A DNA stretch of 6,106 nt from positions 1-6,106 of the forward strand of contig JAEZNF010000579.1 of assembly GCA_023441845.1 (NCBI GenBank), written 5' to 3'. Below the pieces are notes generated by a model. That model had not been told where the DNA came from. It ran no database searches and saw only the letters and a program-made list of their open reading frames with translations. Of the stretch, positions 5,694-6,106 are shown piece by piece. The DNA comes from Bacillota bacterium (lineage in GTDB: Bacteria > Bacillota > Clostridia > Acetivibrionales > DSM-2933). The translations under genes and the position numbers were made by a program. Every line of letters begins with the position of its first letter. Within the stretch, counting starts at the first letter, position 1.

Positions 5694-6106
5694 ATGAAAA
5701 AAATAGTTAGTTTTTCTTTAACACTGGTAATATCATTTTCTTTAGTGCTTTCGGGATGCGGTAAAATCAAAGACCCAGAAAATGGTGGTTCGGTAAGTCC
5801 TTCTAATAATATAAGTGCATCACCGGGTGATGTAAATACGGCACAGCCTTCTGCAGCTGCTCCAACTCCGGTTCCAAGCATTGATGTATCAAAGGTAAAA
5901 CCGAATGAAGTCGGTAAAGTCATGGTGGTAATGTTCCATAATTTTGTTACATCCTTTACACCTACAAAATATGATAAAGGCGAATATACAACCACTTTTG
6001 ACGCATTCAGAAAACTTCTTCCGGAGCTTTATGAAAAGGGGTACAGATTGGTAAACCTGAATGACTACAACTCCAATAATATCGATGTCCCCGCAGGATG
6101 CATACC
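5694..6106 (+). CDS. Secreted lipoprotein, probable polysaccharide deacetylase family (5' part only)
   Basis: Starting from ATG 5694, with AAGGATGGAG (5675-5684) 9 nt upstream, 137 codons are open to the window edge. The N-terminus is a lipoprotein signal peptide: KK at residues 2-3, a hydrophobic core (4-19) and lipobox LSGC with the lipidated cysteine at 22. The mature protein would therefore be tethered to the outer face of the membrane. Residues 23-66 form a low-complexity Ser/Pro/Ala/Asn linker. From about residue 74, KVMVVMFHNF is followed by TTTFDAFRKLLPELYEKGYRLVNLNDY. This matches the usual opening of NodB/CE4-type polysaccharide deacetylases, where a strand ending in a histidine precedes a helix and a 'GYxxVxLxD' stretch. 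The metal-binding TFDDG motif that would prove it lies beyond the window. It likely acts on cell-wall or exopolysaccharide amino sugars, but this is inference. It diverges from the hyf operon and has its own promoter. Confidence 0.8.
   Translation, partial: MKKIVSFSLTLVISFSLVLSGCGKIKDPENGGSVSPSNNISASPGDVNTAQPSAAAPTPVPSIDVSKVKPNEVGKVMVVMFHNFVTSFTPTKYDKGEYTTTFDAFRKLLPELYEKGYRLVNLNDYNSNNIDVPAGCI

Noticed and set aside
5672..5995. Leftward open frame of 107 codons opposite the lipoprotein gene
   Set aside because: The plus strand has a promoter, a ribosome binding site, a lipobox and deacetylase-like sequence; the leftward frame has none of these.

Overview
The window is AT-rich and its genes have strong purine-rich ribosome binding sites. 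It carries a hydrogenase-4-like membrane module and a Lys-rich lipoprotein signal peptide followed by a Ser/Pro/Ala linker. Together these suggest an anaerobic, low-GC Gram-positive bacterium of the Clostridia, possibly a cellulolytic-type clostridium. The phylum-level guess is reasonably supported; genus cannot be settled from the sequence.

Region 1 (positions 1-5079, minus strand) is one tight operon read leftward: hyfB (5079-3034), hyfC (3020-2061), hyfE (2068-1412) and hyfF (1407 to beyond position 1). The junctions are +13 nt, -8 nt and +4 nt, so co-transcription and translational coupling are very likely. All four products are integral membrane proteins related to respiratory complex I. 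HyfB and HyfF are NuoL/M/N- and Mrp-antiporter-like subunits, HyfC is the NuoH-like anchor, and HyfE is the small NuoK/MrpC-like subunit. They form the membrane arm of a group-4 energy-converting [NiFe] hydrogenase or a related complex. The soluble arm (large subunit HyfG/HycE-like, small subunit HyfI/HycG-like, ferredoxin-like HyfA/HyfH) is not in the window and would be expected to the left. The electron donor and the nature of the catalytic site are therefore unknown.

Region 2 (5080-5693) is a 614-bp divergent intergenic region, AT-rich and unusually full of dyad symmetry. It contains two candidate leftward promoters for the hyf operon and a 41-bp imperfect palindrome (5158-5198), which pairs better as RNA in the hyf-sense direction. 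It also has a 9-bp-stem hairpin (5102-5130) just upstream of the hyfB ribosome binding site. Several copies of a GGAAAGTTRA-like motif, a pair of tiny overlapping reading frames and a rightward promoter (5622-5651) complete it.

Region 3 (5694 to the right edge, plus strand) is the 5' part of a gene for a secreted lipoprotein. Its post-linker domain looks like the beginning of a polysaccharide-deacetylase (NodB/CE4-like) protein. It is transcribed away from the hyf operon and has no evident functional tie to it.
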